A program made the position numbers and the translations under genes. 64,000 nt of DNA from Agromyces terreus (GTDB lineage Bacteria; Actinomycetota; Actinomycetes; Actinomycetales; Microbacteriaceae): positions 62,001 through 126,000 of the forward strand of contig NZ_WBIS01000005.1 of NCBI RefSeq assembly GCF_009749465.1. The letters are read 5' to 3'. Each line of letters opens with the position of its first letter. Positions within the stretch are counted from its first letter, which is position 1. Shown here piece after piece: positions 56,151 through 64,000 of this stretch. The notes below the pieces were generated by a model. It was not told where the DNA came from. It saw only the letters and a program-made list of their open reading frames with translations, and searched no databases.

Positions 56151-57569
56151 ATGAGCCCGCATCGTCGACACGCCCTCGCGGGCGCGTACGCGACGTTCGT
56201 GCTGTTCACCGCGTTCGCCGGGCAGTTCTGGCGAAACCTGCTCGGCTGGTGGGGCTTCGGCGCCGCGGTCGCGATCGTCGTCATCGGCGGCATCCTGCTC
56301 ATCGCCGACACCCGCCCCACCTGGATCTGGCGGCGCGTACCCAAGTCGACCTTCGCATTCCTCATCATCGCGACGCTGTCGCTTGCCTGGTCCTTCTACC
56401 CCGGCGCCACCGCGCTGGGGCTCGCCATCAGCTTCGTCACCACGTTCGCCGCCATCGCCCTCGTGCTCTGCCTGCCATGGGCACGCATCGTCGCGTCGCT
56501 CGCATCGGCCATCAAGTGGATCCTCGCGCTCTCGATCGCGTTCGAGCTCTGGGTCGCGGTCTTCGTCCGCGAACCGCTGCTGCCGAACTTCCCCGACTTC
56601 GAGGTCACCGGCGAGAAGCTGCCCATGGCCTTCTACTGGTCGCGCGGCCTGCTCTTCCAGGGCGGGCCCGTCGAGGGCATCGTCGCCAGCCGCAACCTGC
56701 TCGGCATGATCGCCCTCATCGGCCTCATCGTGTTCGGCTGCCTGCTCGCGGCCGGCAGCATGCGTCGCGGCCCCGGCGTCGGCTGGCTCGTCACGGCGGG
56801 CCTCGTCTTCGCGCTCACCCGCTCCTCCACCGTCATCCTCGTCGCCGTCGTGGTCGCCGTCGCCCTCGGGTTCGCGCTCTGGACCCGCCGCGTCGGCCCC
56901 GAACGCCGCAGACACGTCTACGTCACGGCCGCGGCCGTGCTCGCGGCATCCGTGGCCCTGCTCGTGCTCGCCTGGGGCTGGCTGCTCTCGCTCTTCGGCA
57001 AGAGCGAAGACCTCACCGGCCGCACCGACATCTGGAACGCCGTCATCGACCTCGCCCAGCAGCGGCCCGTGGCCGGGTGGGGCTGGGTCGGTTATTGGGT
57101 GCCGTGGGTCGAGCCGTTCAACGACCTCGCGGTGCGCAAGGGCGTCACCTACCTGCAGGCCCACAACGCGTGGCTCGACATGTGGATGCAGCTCGGCATC
57201 ATCGGTCTGATCGCGTTCGCCTCGATCGTCGTCGGCGCACTCTGGCGTTCGTGGTTCCTCGCCGTCGATCAGCCGCGCGATGCCGCGGGCCGGCCGATGC
57301 CGTACTCCGCCGCGTCGCTGCTGCCCATGCTCGTGCTCGTGGCGCTGCTCGGCCAGAGCCTCGCCGAGAGCCGCATCCTCATCGAGATCGGGTGGCTGCT
57401 GCTCATCGCCATCGCGTGGGCCACCAAGCGCCGGCAGTGGTCCAACGACCCGCTGCCCGCACAGCCGCGACCCGCGCGCTCGAGTGCGGTGGCCCTCGAC
57501 GCACCGCCCGCAGATCTGAAGCCGCCCGCCGTGACGCCGCCCGCCGTGACGCCGCCCGCCGACGCATGA
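56151..57569 (+). CDS. O-antigen ligase/polymerase family membrane protein
   Basis: A protein of 472 residues with about eleven membrane helices. The family pattern is present: VASRNLLGMIALIGLIVFG near 182, TRSSTVILVAVVVAV, then the large outer loop with Arg in LTGRTDIWNAVIDLAQQRP near 290 and the conserved His in LQAHNAWLDMWMQLGIIGL near 345. In WaaL/Wzy enzymes that Arg and His are needed for joining lipid-linked glycans. The Pro/Ala tail repeats PPAVT. It probably polymerises or ligates the glycan made here. Its stop overlaps the next ATG (ATGA), so both are made together. Confidence 0.9.
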   Translation: MSPHRRHALAGAYATFVLFTAFAGQFWRNLLGWWGFGAAVAIVVIGGILLIADTRPTWIWRRVPKSTFAFLIIATLSLAWSFYPGATALGLAISFVTTFAAIALVLCLPWARIVASLASAIKWILALSIAFELWVAVFVREPLLPNFPDFEVTGEKLPMAFYWSRGLLFQGGPVEGIVASRNLLGMIALIGLIVFGCLLAAGSMRRGPGVGWLVTAGLVFALTRSSTVILVAVVVAVALGFALWTRRVGPERRRHVYVTAAAVLAASVALLVLAWGWLLSLFGKSEDLTGRTDIWNAVIDLAQQRPVAGWGWVGYWVPWVEPFNDLAVRKGVTYLQAHNAWLDMWMQLGIIGLIAFASIVVGALWRSWFLAVDQPRDAAGRPMPYSAASLLPMLVLVALLGQSLAESRILIEIGWLLLIAIAWATKRRQWSNDPLPAQPRPARSSAVALDAPPADLKPPAVTPPAVTPPADA

Positions 57570-58843
57570 CCGACTCGCCCGTGCTCACGCAACTGCGCGA
57601 GTTCGCCGGATCCGCGCGATTCGCCCAGGCGCTGTCGGTGACGGCCATCGGCACCGCCTTCGCAACCCACCTCATTCGCAGCCTCATCGGCTGGCCGGGC
57701 CTGCTCGCGATGCTCGGCGTGCTGCTCGTGCTCTGCGCGCTCTCGCTCGTCGCCCGCTGGCGGGCCGTCGAATGGTACGGCATCCTGCCGCTCACGATCC
57801 TCGTCTTCGTGGGGTGGTGCGCGGCATCCGTGCTCTGGAGCACGACCCCGCTGGTGAGCCTCGTGCGCGTGATCTACCTCGTACTGTTCGCGGTGCTCGG
57901 CATCTACGTCGCCCTCATGCGCGACACGATCCAGATCGTGCGGGCGTTCGGCGGCGTCACTCGGGTGCTCCTCGGTGTCTCGCTCTTCATCGAGGTCGTG
58001 TCGGGCATTCTCATCGACACCCCGATCGCGCTGATCGGGGTGCAGGGCGACATCGCCCTGCTCGGGCCGATCCAAGGCATCTTCGGCTCGCGAAACCTGC
58101 TCGGGTTCATCGCCGTCATCGGCCTGCTGACCTTCGTGGTCGAGTGGCGCACGCATATCCTCACCAGAGGGAGATCGATCGCCTCGATCGTGCTCGCGGC
58201 TGTGTGCATCGTGCTCTCGGGCTCCCCCACCGCCTGGATCGCACTCGCCGTCGCGCTCGTCGCGCTGGCCGCGATCTACGGCCTGCGGCGCGTCGCCCCC
58301 GCGACCCGCTGGCGCTGGCAGATCGGGTTGCTCGCCACGGCCGTCGCCGTGCTCGTCACGACGTGGCTGTTCCGCCTGCGCATCATCGAGCTGCTCGACG
58401 CCCGCGCAGAGTTCGACGTGCGACTCGACGTGTGGCGCGAGGCATCCCGCTACCTCGCGCTGAACCCGCTGCAGGGCTGGGGCTGGGTCGGCGCCTGGCC
58501 CGACGCCCGCCCCTACGTCTGGATCGAGGCCGCCACCGGGCGCGCGCAGAGCTCTGCGCTGAGCGCCTACGTCGACGTGTACTTCCAGGTCGGCGTCATC
58601 GGCGTGCTGCTCTTCGCCGGGCTCATCGGCGTCGCCCTCGTGCGGGCGTGGCTGCTCGCGACCGGCCGGCGCAGCGTCGTCTACCTGTGGCCCGCCCTCA
58701 TGCTCGTCATCATCACCGTGACCAGCTTCGCCGAGAGCTTCGCCCTGCTCGAGGGCGGCTGGATGCTGCTCGTCGTCTGCGCCGTGAAATCGGCGAGAGA
58801 CATGAGCTGGCGCGACGCCATGGCGACCCTGCCCCGGGGCTGA
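57566..58843 (+). CDS. second O-antigen ligase-like membrane protein, conserved His missing
   Basis: A protein of 425 residues and a paralogue of the preceding gene, with ten to eleven helices. GSRNLLGFIAVIGLLTF near 172 and RLDVWREASRYLALNPLQGW near 288 align well with the first copy, so the loop Arg is kept. The stretch that reads QAHNAWLDMWMQLG in the first copy reads SALSAYVDVYFQVG here, so the conserved His is replaced by Leu. It may be a partner without catalytic activity or use a different mechanism. It is translationally coupled to the first copy by ATGA. Confidence 0.87.
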   Translation: MTDSPVLTQLREFAGSARFAQALSVTAIGTAFATHLIRSLIGWPGLLAMLGVLLVLCALSLVARWRAVEWYGILPLTILVFVGWCAASVLWSTTPLVSLVRVIYLVLFAVLGIYVALMRDTIQIVRAFGGVTRVLLGVSLFIEVVSGILIDTPIALIGVQGDIALLGPIQGIFGSRNLLGFIAVIGLLTFVVEWRTHILTRGRSIASIVLAAVCIVLSGSPTAWIALAVALVALAAIYGLRRVAPATRWRWQIGLLATAVAVLVTTWLFRLRIIELLDARAEFDVRLDVWREASRYLALNPLQGWGWVGAWPDARPYVWIEAATGRAQSSALSAYVDVYFQVGVIGVLLFAGLIGVALVRAWLLATGRRSVVYLWPALMLVIITVTSFAESFALLEGGWMLLVVCAVKSARDMSWRDAMATLPRG

Positions 58844-58894
58844 GCGCCCATGCGGCCCTGAACCGGTGCGCCCCGACTCTCAGGGAGCGGGCAC

Positions 58895-58900
58895 TACAAT
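58895..58900 (+). promoter_or_regulatory. -10 element TACAAT, probable leaderless start
   Basis: TACAAT is followed by seven bases and GTG 58908 of the ABC permease gene. The -35 region is not clear. Confidence 0.5.
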
Positions 58901-58907
58901 CGTGCGA

Positions 58908-59780
58908 GTGACAAGTCCAGCCCCAGCTGAAGTCGAACACGGCTTCAGCACTCCCGGCAGCGGTCGCGGAATCCTCGATGTCTTCGGATACCGCTACCTG
59001 CTGCGCCTGCTCGTGCGCAAGGGCACCCAGACCCGCTACCACGGTTCCGTGCTCGGGTGGATCTGGTCGTACGTGAAGCCCGCCGCGCAGTTCCTGATCT
59101 ACTACCTGGTGCTCGGCGTGCTGCTGAACTTCACCCGCGGCATCGAGAACTTCGCCATCTACCTGTTCTCGGGCATCGTCGTGGTGAACGTCTTCAACGA
59201 GGCCTTCAGCAACGCGACCAAGTCGATCGTCAACAACAAGGCGCTCGTCAAGAAGATCTACCTGCCTCGCGAACTCTTTCCGATCGCCGATGTCTTCATC
59301 GCCTTCGTGCACTTCCTCCCGCAGCTCGCGATTCTCATGATCGCGGTGCTCGCCACCGGCTGGGCGCCCACGGCGGTGCAGATCGCGGGGGTGTTCTTCG
59401 CCCTGCTCATCGTGCTGACGATGGCCCTCGCGCTCGGCCTGCTCTTCGGCGCCATCAACGTGACGTTCCGCGATGCGCAGAACCTCGTCGAGATCATGCT
59501 CATGTTCACGACCTGGTTGTCGCCGGTGCTCTACTCGTTCACGGTCGTGCGCGACAAGGCGCCCGAGTGGCTCTTCAACCTGTACATGATGAACCCGCTC
59601 ACCTCGGCCGTCGAGCTCTTCCACTCCGCGTTCTGGCTGCCCACCACCGTGAACCCGGTCGAGCGCCCCCCGCATCTCTGGGAGTTCGGGGCGATCGGCC
59701 TCGTCATCGCGATCGTGTTGCTGCTCGTCGGGCAGCTCGTGTTCCGCAAGTTGGAGGGGCGCTTTGCTCAAGACCTCTGA
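58908..59780 (+). CDS. ABC-2 type polysaccharide export permease (TagG/Wzm-like)
   Basis: A protein of 290 residues with six membrane helices. The amphipathic entry YLLRLLVRKGTQTRYHGSVL and the first helix GWIWSYVKPAAQFLIYYLVL are typical of TagG/Wzm exporters, as is the coupling region KALVKKIYLPRELFPIADVF near 115. With the ATPase encoded next it would move a lipid-linked polymer across the membrane. The start is GTG 58908, directly after a TACAAT element; in-frame GTG 58902 and ATG 58866 are less likely. The ATPase start lies inside its last codons. Confidence 0.92.
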   Translation: MTSPAPAEVEHGFSTPGSGRGILDVFGYRYLLRLLVRKGTQTRYHGSVLGWIWSYVKPAAQFLIYYLVLGVLLNFTRGIENFAIYLFSGIVVVNVFNEAFSNATKSIVNNKALVKKIYLPRELFPIADVFIAFVHFLPQLAILMIAVLATGWAPTAVQIAGVFFALLIVLTMALALGLLFGAINVTFRDAQNLVEIMLMFTTWLSPVLYSFTVVRDKAPEWLFNLYMMNPLTSAVELFHSAFWLPTTVNPVERPPHLWEFGAIGLVIAIVLLLVGQLVFRKLEGRFAQDL

Positions 59781-60507
59781 ACAACCGCGCATCATCGTCA
59801 ACGATGTCAGCAAGCGCTTCCGGCTGCGCACCACGCAGTCGCTGAAAGAGCTCTTCATCGCGTGGACCAAGCGCAAGAAGCTCGTCGACAGCTTCGACGC
59901 ACTCGACTCGATCGACTTCGTCGTCGGCGAAGGCGAGTCGGTCGCACTCATGGGCTACAACGGCTCGGGCAAGTCGACGCTGCTGAAGCTCATCTCGGGC
60001 GTGCTTCGACCCGACGCCGGAAAGGTGCTGACCCGCGGCCGCGTCGCAGGCCTGATCGAAGTGGGCGCGGGCTTCCACCCCGATCTCTCTGGCCGAGAGA
60101 ACGTCTACCTCAACGCCGCGATCCTCGGCATGAGCAAGGCCGAGATCGATGCCCGCTTCGACGAGATCGTCGAGTTCAGCGAGATCGGCGAGTTCATCGA
60201 CACCGAGGTCAAGCACTACTCCTCTGGCATGTTCGTGCGGCTCGCGTTCGCCGTGGCGATCCACACCGAACTCGACATCCTGCTCGTCGATGAGGTGCTG
60301 GCCGTGGGCGACGCCCCGTTCCGCGACAAGTGCAAGAAGAAGATCCGTGAGCTCGTCGAGCAGCAGAAGACCATGATCGTCGTGAGCCACGACCTGCCGA
60401 TGCTGAAAGCGCTCTGCACGCGCGGCATCGTGATCAAGCGCGGCAAGGCGTTCTTCGACGGGCCGATCGACGAGGCGATCGAAGCGCTGAAGGCATCGAA
60501 GCGCTGA
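59764..60507 (+). CDS. ABC transporter ATPase for polysaccharide export (TagH/Wzt-like)
   Basis: A protein of 247 residues. Walker A MGYNGSGKSTLLKLI is near 63, VGAGFHPDLSGRENVYLNAA near 98, the signature KHYSSGMFVRLAFAVAI near 148, and Walker B ILLVDEVLAVGD near 172. It lacks the extra C-terminal glycan-binding domain of long Wzt proteins, so export probably does not depend on reading a capped chain end. The start is TTG 59764, with GGAGG at 59755-59759 and a 17-base overlap with the permease gene. No gene follows on this strand until 62545. Confidence 0.93.
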   Translation: MLKTSEQPRIIVNDVSKRFRLRTTQSLKELFIAWTKRKKLVDSFDALDSIDFVVGEGESVALMGYNGSGKSTLLKLISGVLRPDAGKVLTRGRVAGLIEVGAGFHPDLSGRENVYLNAAILGMSKAEIDARFDEIVEFSEIGEFIDTEVKHYSSGMFVRLAFAVAIHTELDILLVDEVLAVGDAPFRDKCKKKIRELVEQQKTMIVVSHDLPMLKALCTRGIVIKRGKAFFDGPIDEAIEALKASKR

Positions 60508-60586
60508 GTCCCGGCGTTCTCCGGGGCAGGTGTCCCGGGGCGCAGCCAGGTCCGTCGCGTTCCCTCGGCAGCGGCGCGCCCCGCTG

Positions 60587-60793
60587 CTACTCGGCGGACT
60601 TGCGCTCGTCGTCGCGCAGTCGCTCGAAGACGAGGTCGTAGAGCTCGGCGATGCGGTGCGAGTCCGCACGCAGTTCGTCGATCTCGGCGCGCAGCCGGCC
60701 GATCTCCTCGCGCAGCCGCGCGATCTCGGCAGACTCGGGCACGGCCGGTCCGCGGCGCCTGAGCTTGCGCAGCGCAGCCTCGAATCGGTTCAC
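60587..60793 (-). CDS. small coiled-coil protein
   Basis: A protein of 68 residues starting at GTG 60793, with AGGAG upstream inside the end of the preceding gene. Residues about 20-62 show heptad spacing of Leu/Ile (IARLREEIGRLRAEIDELRA and onward), so a coiled-coil dimer or a partner helix is likely. Its GTGA start overlaps the stop of the LicD-methyltransferase gene, so the two are made together. It may be a subunit or regulator of that enzyme. No known family recognised. Confidence 0.65.
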   Translation of the reverse strand: MNRFEAALRKLRRRGPAVPESAEIARLREEIGRLRAEIDELRADSHRIAELYDLVFERLRDDERKSAE

Positions 60794-62361
60794 CGTGTCT
60801 CCTCTCGAGCCACGACCGCGGCTCCCCTCGTACTGTAGAGCCTGACGCTCGCGATCGTGCGCGGCCCCGATGCCGTTCGGCGAAGCTGCCGCGACTCGAC
60901 CGTGAAGTCGAGGTCGTAGACGGATGCCTCGGCTCGCAGCCATTTCAGCGGCAGATGCCAGGTGTCGGGGCGGTGGTGGTCGTAGACGAACGACGCGTTC
61001 TGCGCGAACGTCGCGAGCACCGTCGATTCGCGGTCGACGAGCGCGCGCAGGAGCAGCAGTGTGTTGGCCCTCGTGTCCCGGGTCAACGTATGCAGGACGT
61101 TCGACAGCAGGAAGTGCCGGGTGCCGCCGAGAGCCAGCTCGTCGGCGATGAAGTCGAGCACGGCCCGTCGGTCGGCGAGGTTCAGCCGCTGCACCGAGAC
61201 ACCGGGCCGGGCGGATGCCGCGGCGAGCGCCGCCCTCGTGTAGTCGACGGCGACGACCTGGCGCCCGGCCGCGGCCAGGGACTCGGCGAGGGCGCCGTCG
61301 CCGCATCCGAGGTCGATGACGCGATCGCCGGGCGAGCTCTGCAGGAGGAGGCGGTCGGCGTCGGCGCGCCAGGGGTGCGACCTGCCGAGACGCAGCTGCT
61401 GCTCCCAGAAGTCCCGGTTGAGGTCGTAGACCCCGAACCAGTTCTCGAACCGCCGCCTCGTCGAGGACGGCGTGCGGAATCGGAACGCGGGGTCGGGCGT
61501 GCGCCACGATGGGCCGTAGCAGAGCGCGAGCCAGGCGTCGCCGTCGGCGACGGACGGCACGGTCTCGCCCTCGAGCACCGCTTCGCCGAGGGGCAGCAGC
61601 GCCTCGGCGGCGAATCGACCGCGCACGGCGATCGGCTGGTTGTAGACGCCTCGGTCGTGGAACCCGAGGAAGAGGTCGACGTGCACGGTGGGTGCGGGCC
61701 GCACGGTCGCGGCATCCGCGAAGATCACCTGGAGGTGCGCGTCGCTGTGCCGGATGATCTCGTGGCCCCGCTCGCGCAGGCGCCGTTCGAGGGCGTACGA
61801 CGCGATAGACACGTCGGGCGGCGCGACCTCGCCGAGGTAGACGAGCAGGTCGATGTCGTCGTCGTGCGCGAGGATGCGACCCTCGCGGACCGCGCCGAGC
61901 AGGGTGCCGCCGGTGACCGCGGCGGTGTACCCGAGGTCTGCGAGATCGGCGAGCACGGTGCGCATCCCCGACATCAGACGACCGTGCAGCTCGTCGGAGG
62001 GGGCGTCGGTGAGCTTGCCCCACTTGTCGACGACCTGGCCGGCGGCGGCGAGCTCCGCGAGTCCGACCGCGCCGGCACGGGCGACGGGCCCGGCGAAGCG
62101 GCCCTCGGCGAGCACGCTGCCGTTGCGCTGGTCGCGCAGCGCGATCGCGGCGGTGCCGACGAGGTGGTTCGCGAGGGCGCCGGGCCACGGCGCGAAGGCC
62201 GACCGGCCGTCGGCCTCGGGCACGACCGTCGTCCACATGCGATGACCGTCGATCTCGACGTCGACCGTGCGGCCGATCGCCGGCGAATCGAACCGCACCC
62301 GCAGGCCGCGCCGCCCCGCAGCGAGCGCCGCAGGTCGCCGACGGGGCCGGAAGAGAGTCAC
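60790..62361 (-). CDS. LicD-family / methyltransferase fusion
   Basis: A protein of 523 residues. Residues 1-110 are beta-rich and unrecognised. Residues about 120-330 are a LicD domain with the nucleotidyltransferase-like site GGTLLGAVREGRILAHDDDI followed by DLLVYL, plus VHVDLFLGFHDRGVYNQPIA. LicD enzymes attach phosphocholine or similar groups to glycans. Residues about 350-520 are a class I SAM methyltransferase, with motif I VIDLGCGDGALAESLAAAG. The fusion suggests that a substituent is both transferred and methylated, but substrates are unknown. The start is GTG 62361 with AAGGA upstream. Divergent from the flippase gene. Confidence 0.87.
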   Translation of the reverse strand: MTLFRPRRRPAALAAGRRGLRVRFDSPAIGRTVDVEIDGHRMWTTVVPEADGRSAFAPWPGALANHLVGTAAIALRDQRNGSVLAEGRFAGPVARAGAVGLAELAAAGQVVDKWGKLTDAPSDELHGRLMSGMRTVLADLADLGYTAAVTGGTLLGAVREGRILAHDDDIDLLVYLGEVAPPDVSIASYALERRLRERGHEIIRHSDAHLQVIFADAATVRPAPTVHVDLFLGFHDRGVYNQPIAVRGRFAAEALLPLGEAVLEGETVPSVADGDAWLALCYGPSWRTPDPAFRFRTPSSTRRRFENWFGVYDLNRDFWEQQLRLGRSHPWRADADRLLLQSSPGDRVIDLGCGDGALAESLAAAGRQVVAVDYTRAALAAASARPGVSVQRLNLADRRAVLDFIADELALGGTRHFLLSNVLHTLTRDTRANTLLLLRALVDRESTVLATFAQNASFVYDHHRPDTWHLPLKWLRAEASVYDLDFTVESRQLRRTASGPRTIASVRLYSTRGAAVVAREETR

Positions 62362-62544
62362 GAAGCGGCGTTCCTTCGGATCGACGGATGGGGGGCGAGG
62401 ACCTCCCGAGTCTATGCGAACGCGTGTTTCGGCGCGTCTCGCGCGGATGTCCCGGACCGCCTCCGTTCTGGGGGAGAATGGCGGGACTGCGCACGACTCC
62501 CCGGGCGCGACTCCCGAACCCGAGCCCACGGAGGTCGTCGGCGC

Positions 62545-63774
62545 GTGAAGACGAAGACTGCCCTGCGCTTCGCGGGCGGCTACGGCCTCTCGGTGGCGAT
62601 CAGCGGCATCGTGAGCCTCGCGGTGATCCCGGCGATCATCGTCGCCGCGGGCGCGGACGCCTGGGCGACCATCGCCGTGGCGCAGGCGGTCGCCGGCTTC
62701 GCGTTCGTCTTCGCGGTCTACGGCTGGGGCGTCGTCGGGCCGACCGAGGTCGCGCGGCGCTCCCGCGACGAGCTCGGCGCCTACTACTTCGAGTCGCTCC
62801 TGAGCCGGGTGTGGCTCTGCCTCGTGATCCTGCCGATCTCGATCGTCATCGCCGTGCTCATCGTCGGCGACGACGCCCTGCTCGCGGCGCTCACGGTCGC
62901 GAGCGGCGTGCTCGTCGCACTCGGCGCGGGCTGGTTCTACGTCGGCGAGTCGAGTCCCATCCGGTTCCTGCTCATCGACACGATCCCGCGCATCGTCGGC
63001 ACGGTCGCCGGGGCCGTCGTGCTCATCGCCACGGGCGACGCCGTCGCGTTCGCGGCGCTGCAACTCGCCGGAGTGCTCGCCTCGGCCGTGATCGCGAACT
63101 GGAACATCCTCGTCCGATACCCCGGGTGGCGCTTCAGCCTCTCCCCCGTGCGCGCGGTCCGCAATCTCGCCGGCCAGGCGAGTCCGGTCGCGATGTCGGC
63201 CACGGCCTCGGTCTACGTGAACGTGCCGATCGTGCTCATCGACCTGTTCCTGCCGTCGGCGACCGCCGTCTACGCCCTCGCCGAGCGCATCGTACGCCTC
63301 GCCCTCTACTCGACCCGTCCTGTCGTGCAGATCGCCCAGGGGTGGGTCCCGAACCCTGTGCCCGAGGTGCAGGCCGCGCGCGCCCGCAGGGTCACGCTCA
63401 TCGCCCTGGCGCTCGGTGCGCTCGGCGGCATCGTGTACGCCGTGGCCGGTCCGTGGATCGGCGACCTGCTCTCGGGCGGCACGCTCGCCATCCCGTCGGC
63501 GCTGGCCGTTCCGATGGCGATCAACCTGGCAGCCATCCTCGCCTCGCAGCTGACCGGGTTCGCCTGCCTCACGGCGTTCGGCCTCACCAGGACCCTCGCG
63601 ACGAGCACCATCGTGGGCGCGGTGGTCGGCACCGTGCTCATGTATCCGCTGCTGTTGTGGATCGGCGCCCCCGGCGTCGCGTGGGGCCTCGCGGTCGCAG
63701 AGGTCTGCGTGCTCGGCGTCCAGCTGTTCGCGCTCGCTCCCAGACTTCGCAGATCAGAGCCAGTAGGCTCGTAG
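62545..63774 (+). CDS. Wzx-like polysaccharide flippase (MOP superfamily)
   Basis: A protein of 409 residues with about twelve membrane helices. It starts KTKTALRFAGGYGLSVAISG and has YGWGVVGPTEVARRSRDELG near 65, WFYVGESSPIRFLLIDTIPR near 130 and ASVYVNVPIVLIDLFLPSAT near 230, typical of oligosaccharide flippases. It would turn lipid-linked repeat units to the outer face. With the TagGH-type exporter also present, two transport routes or two polymers may be served by this locus. The start is GTG 62545 with GGAGGT ten bases before. Confidence 0.88.
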   Translation: MKTKTALRFAGGYGLSVAISGIVSLAVIPAIIVAAGADAWATIAVAQAVAGFAFVFAVYGWGVVGPTEVARRSRDELGAYYFESLLSRVWLCLVILPISIVIAVLIVGDDALLAALTVASGVLVALGAGWFYVGESSPIRFLLIDTIPRIVGTVAGAVVLIATGDAVAFAALQLAGVLASAVIANWNILVRYPGWRFSLSPVRAVRNLAGQASPVAMSATASVYVNVPIVLIDLFLPSATAVYALAERIVRLALYSTRPVVQIAQGWVPNPVPEVQAARARRVTLIALALGALGGIVYAVAGPWIGDLLSGGTLAIPSALAVPMAINLAAILASQLTGFACLTAFGLTRTLATSTIVGAVVGTVLMYPLLLWIGAPGVAWGLAVAEVCVLGVQLFALAPRLRRSEPVGS

Positions 63775-63828
63775 ACGCGCGTCAGGGGGCCATGGCGCGA
63801 TCCCACCACCACACACGGAGCAGCCAGC

Positions 63829-64000
63829 GTGAGCTTGACCTGGAACGAGATCCAACGCGTCGTCTTCCCCGAGGACGCCGATCCCGACGTCATCTCGCTG
63901 TACGTCGACGCCGACGTCTGGGCGAAGGTCGGCGAGCGCGAGGTCCGCGTCAGCGACCGCGCGCACCTCGACGACGTGCTCGGGCGCGACCGCTTCCGCG
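63829..64000 (+). CDS. unidentified protein, partial (N-terminus only)
   Basis: The gene runs off the right edge. The visible 57 residues begin MSLTWNEIQRVVFPEDADPD and continue with VISLYVDADVW, mostly short strands and acidic residues. No domain can be named. The start is GTG 63829 with GGAG eight bases upstream, 54 bases after the flippase gene on the same strand, so it is probably part of the same glycan unit. A glycosyltransferase would fit the context, but nothing visible proves it. Confidence 0.6.
   Translation, partial: MSLTWNEIQRVVFPEDADPDVISLYVDADVWAKVGEREVRVSDRAHLDDVLGRDRFR

Noticed and set aside
60509-60526. A possible terminator after the TagH-like ATPase gene (TCCCGG-CGTTCT-CCGGGG).
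   Set aside because: The stem is only six pairs with a G-T end and no T tract, so it is too weak to list as a feature.

Overview
The window reads as chromosomal DNA of a high-GC actinobacterium, most likely a member of the Microbacteriaceae (Agromyces or a close relative). This rests on the very high GC, the frequent GTG starts, the presence of mtrAB-lpqB, whiB2, DUF3499 and DUF6459 genes, and the constant recurrence of the word GGATGCC/GGCATCC. The genus is inference. I see no rRNA, tRNA, transposase, integrase or CRISPR array.

Bases 1-11050 are a core block: a partial SAF-domain gene, an excisionase-type HTH protein, a Microbacteriaceae-type hypothetical and a DUF6459 (Rv3235-like) gene. 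These are followed by secA, hpf, comF, lpqB, mtrB and mtrA on the minus strand. From memory this order matches the M. tuberculosis secA1-to-mtrA region. Bases 11230-19893 hold the MoxR/DUF58/DUF4350/DUF4129 locus with SpoIIM-like and RDD membrane proteins, plus an aquaporin with an unusual predicted filter. Bases 20122-28981 return to the conserved series: ahcY, manB, DUF3499, a degenerate metallopeptidase-like protein, DUF5719, a very large membrane GT2 and whiB2.

From galE (29174) to the right edge the window is mainly a surface-glycopolymer locus. It contains galE, manA, several related GT2 transferases, a pyruvyl transferase, a GT4-type transferase, two acyltransferases and two ~1200-residue fusions of a GT2 domain to a CDP-glycerol/ribitol glycerophosphotransferase domain. 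It also has a TPR plus capsular-synthesis transferase, a CDP-ribitol-type cytidylyltransferase/SDR fusion, two O-antigen ligase-like proteins, a TagGH-type ABC exporter, a LicD-methyltransferase fusion and a Wzx-like flippase. Together these suggest a ribitol- or glycerol-phosphate (teichoic-acid-like) polymer that is acylated, possibly pyruvylated and modified by LicD. The chemistry is inferred from families, not shown.

Genes between about 43.9 and 54.6 kb have visibly lower GC and almost lack the GGATGCC word that is frequent elsewhere, which suggests a recently acquired cassette inside the locus. Other points of interest are an 18-bp perfect palindrome overlapping the whiB2 promoter, a set of probable leaderless genes, two exact DnaA boxes in divergent promoters, and an orphan ribbon-helix-helix gene flanked by imperfect direct repeats.
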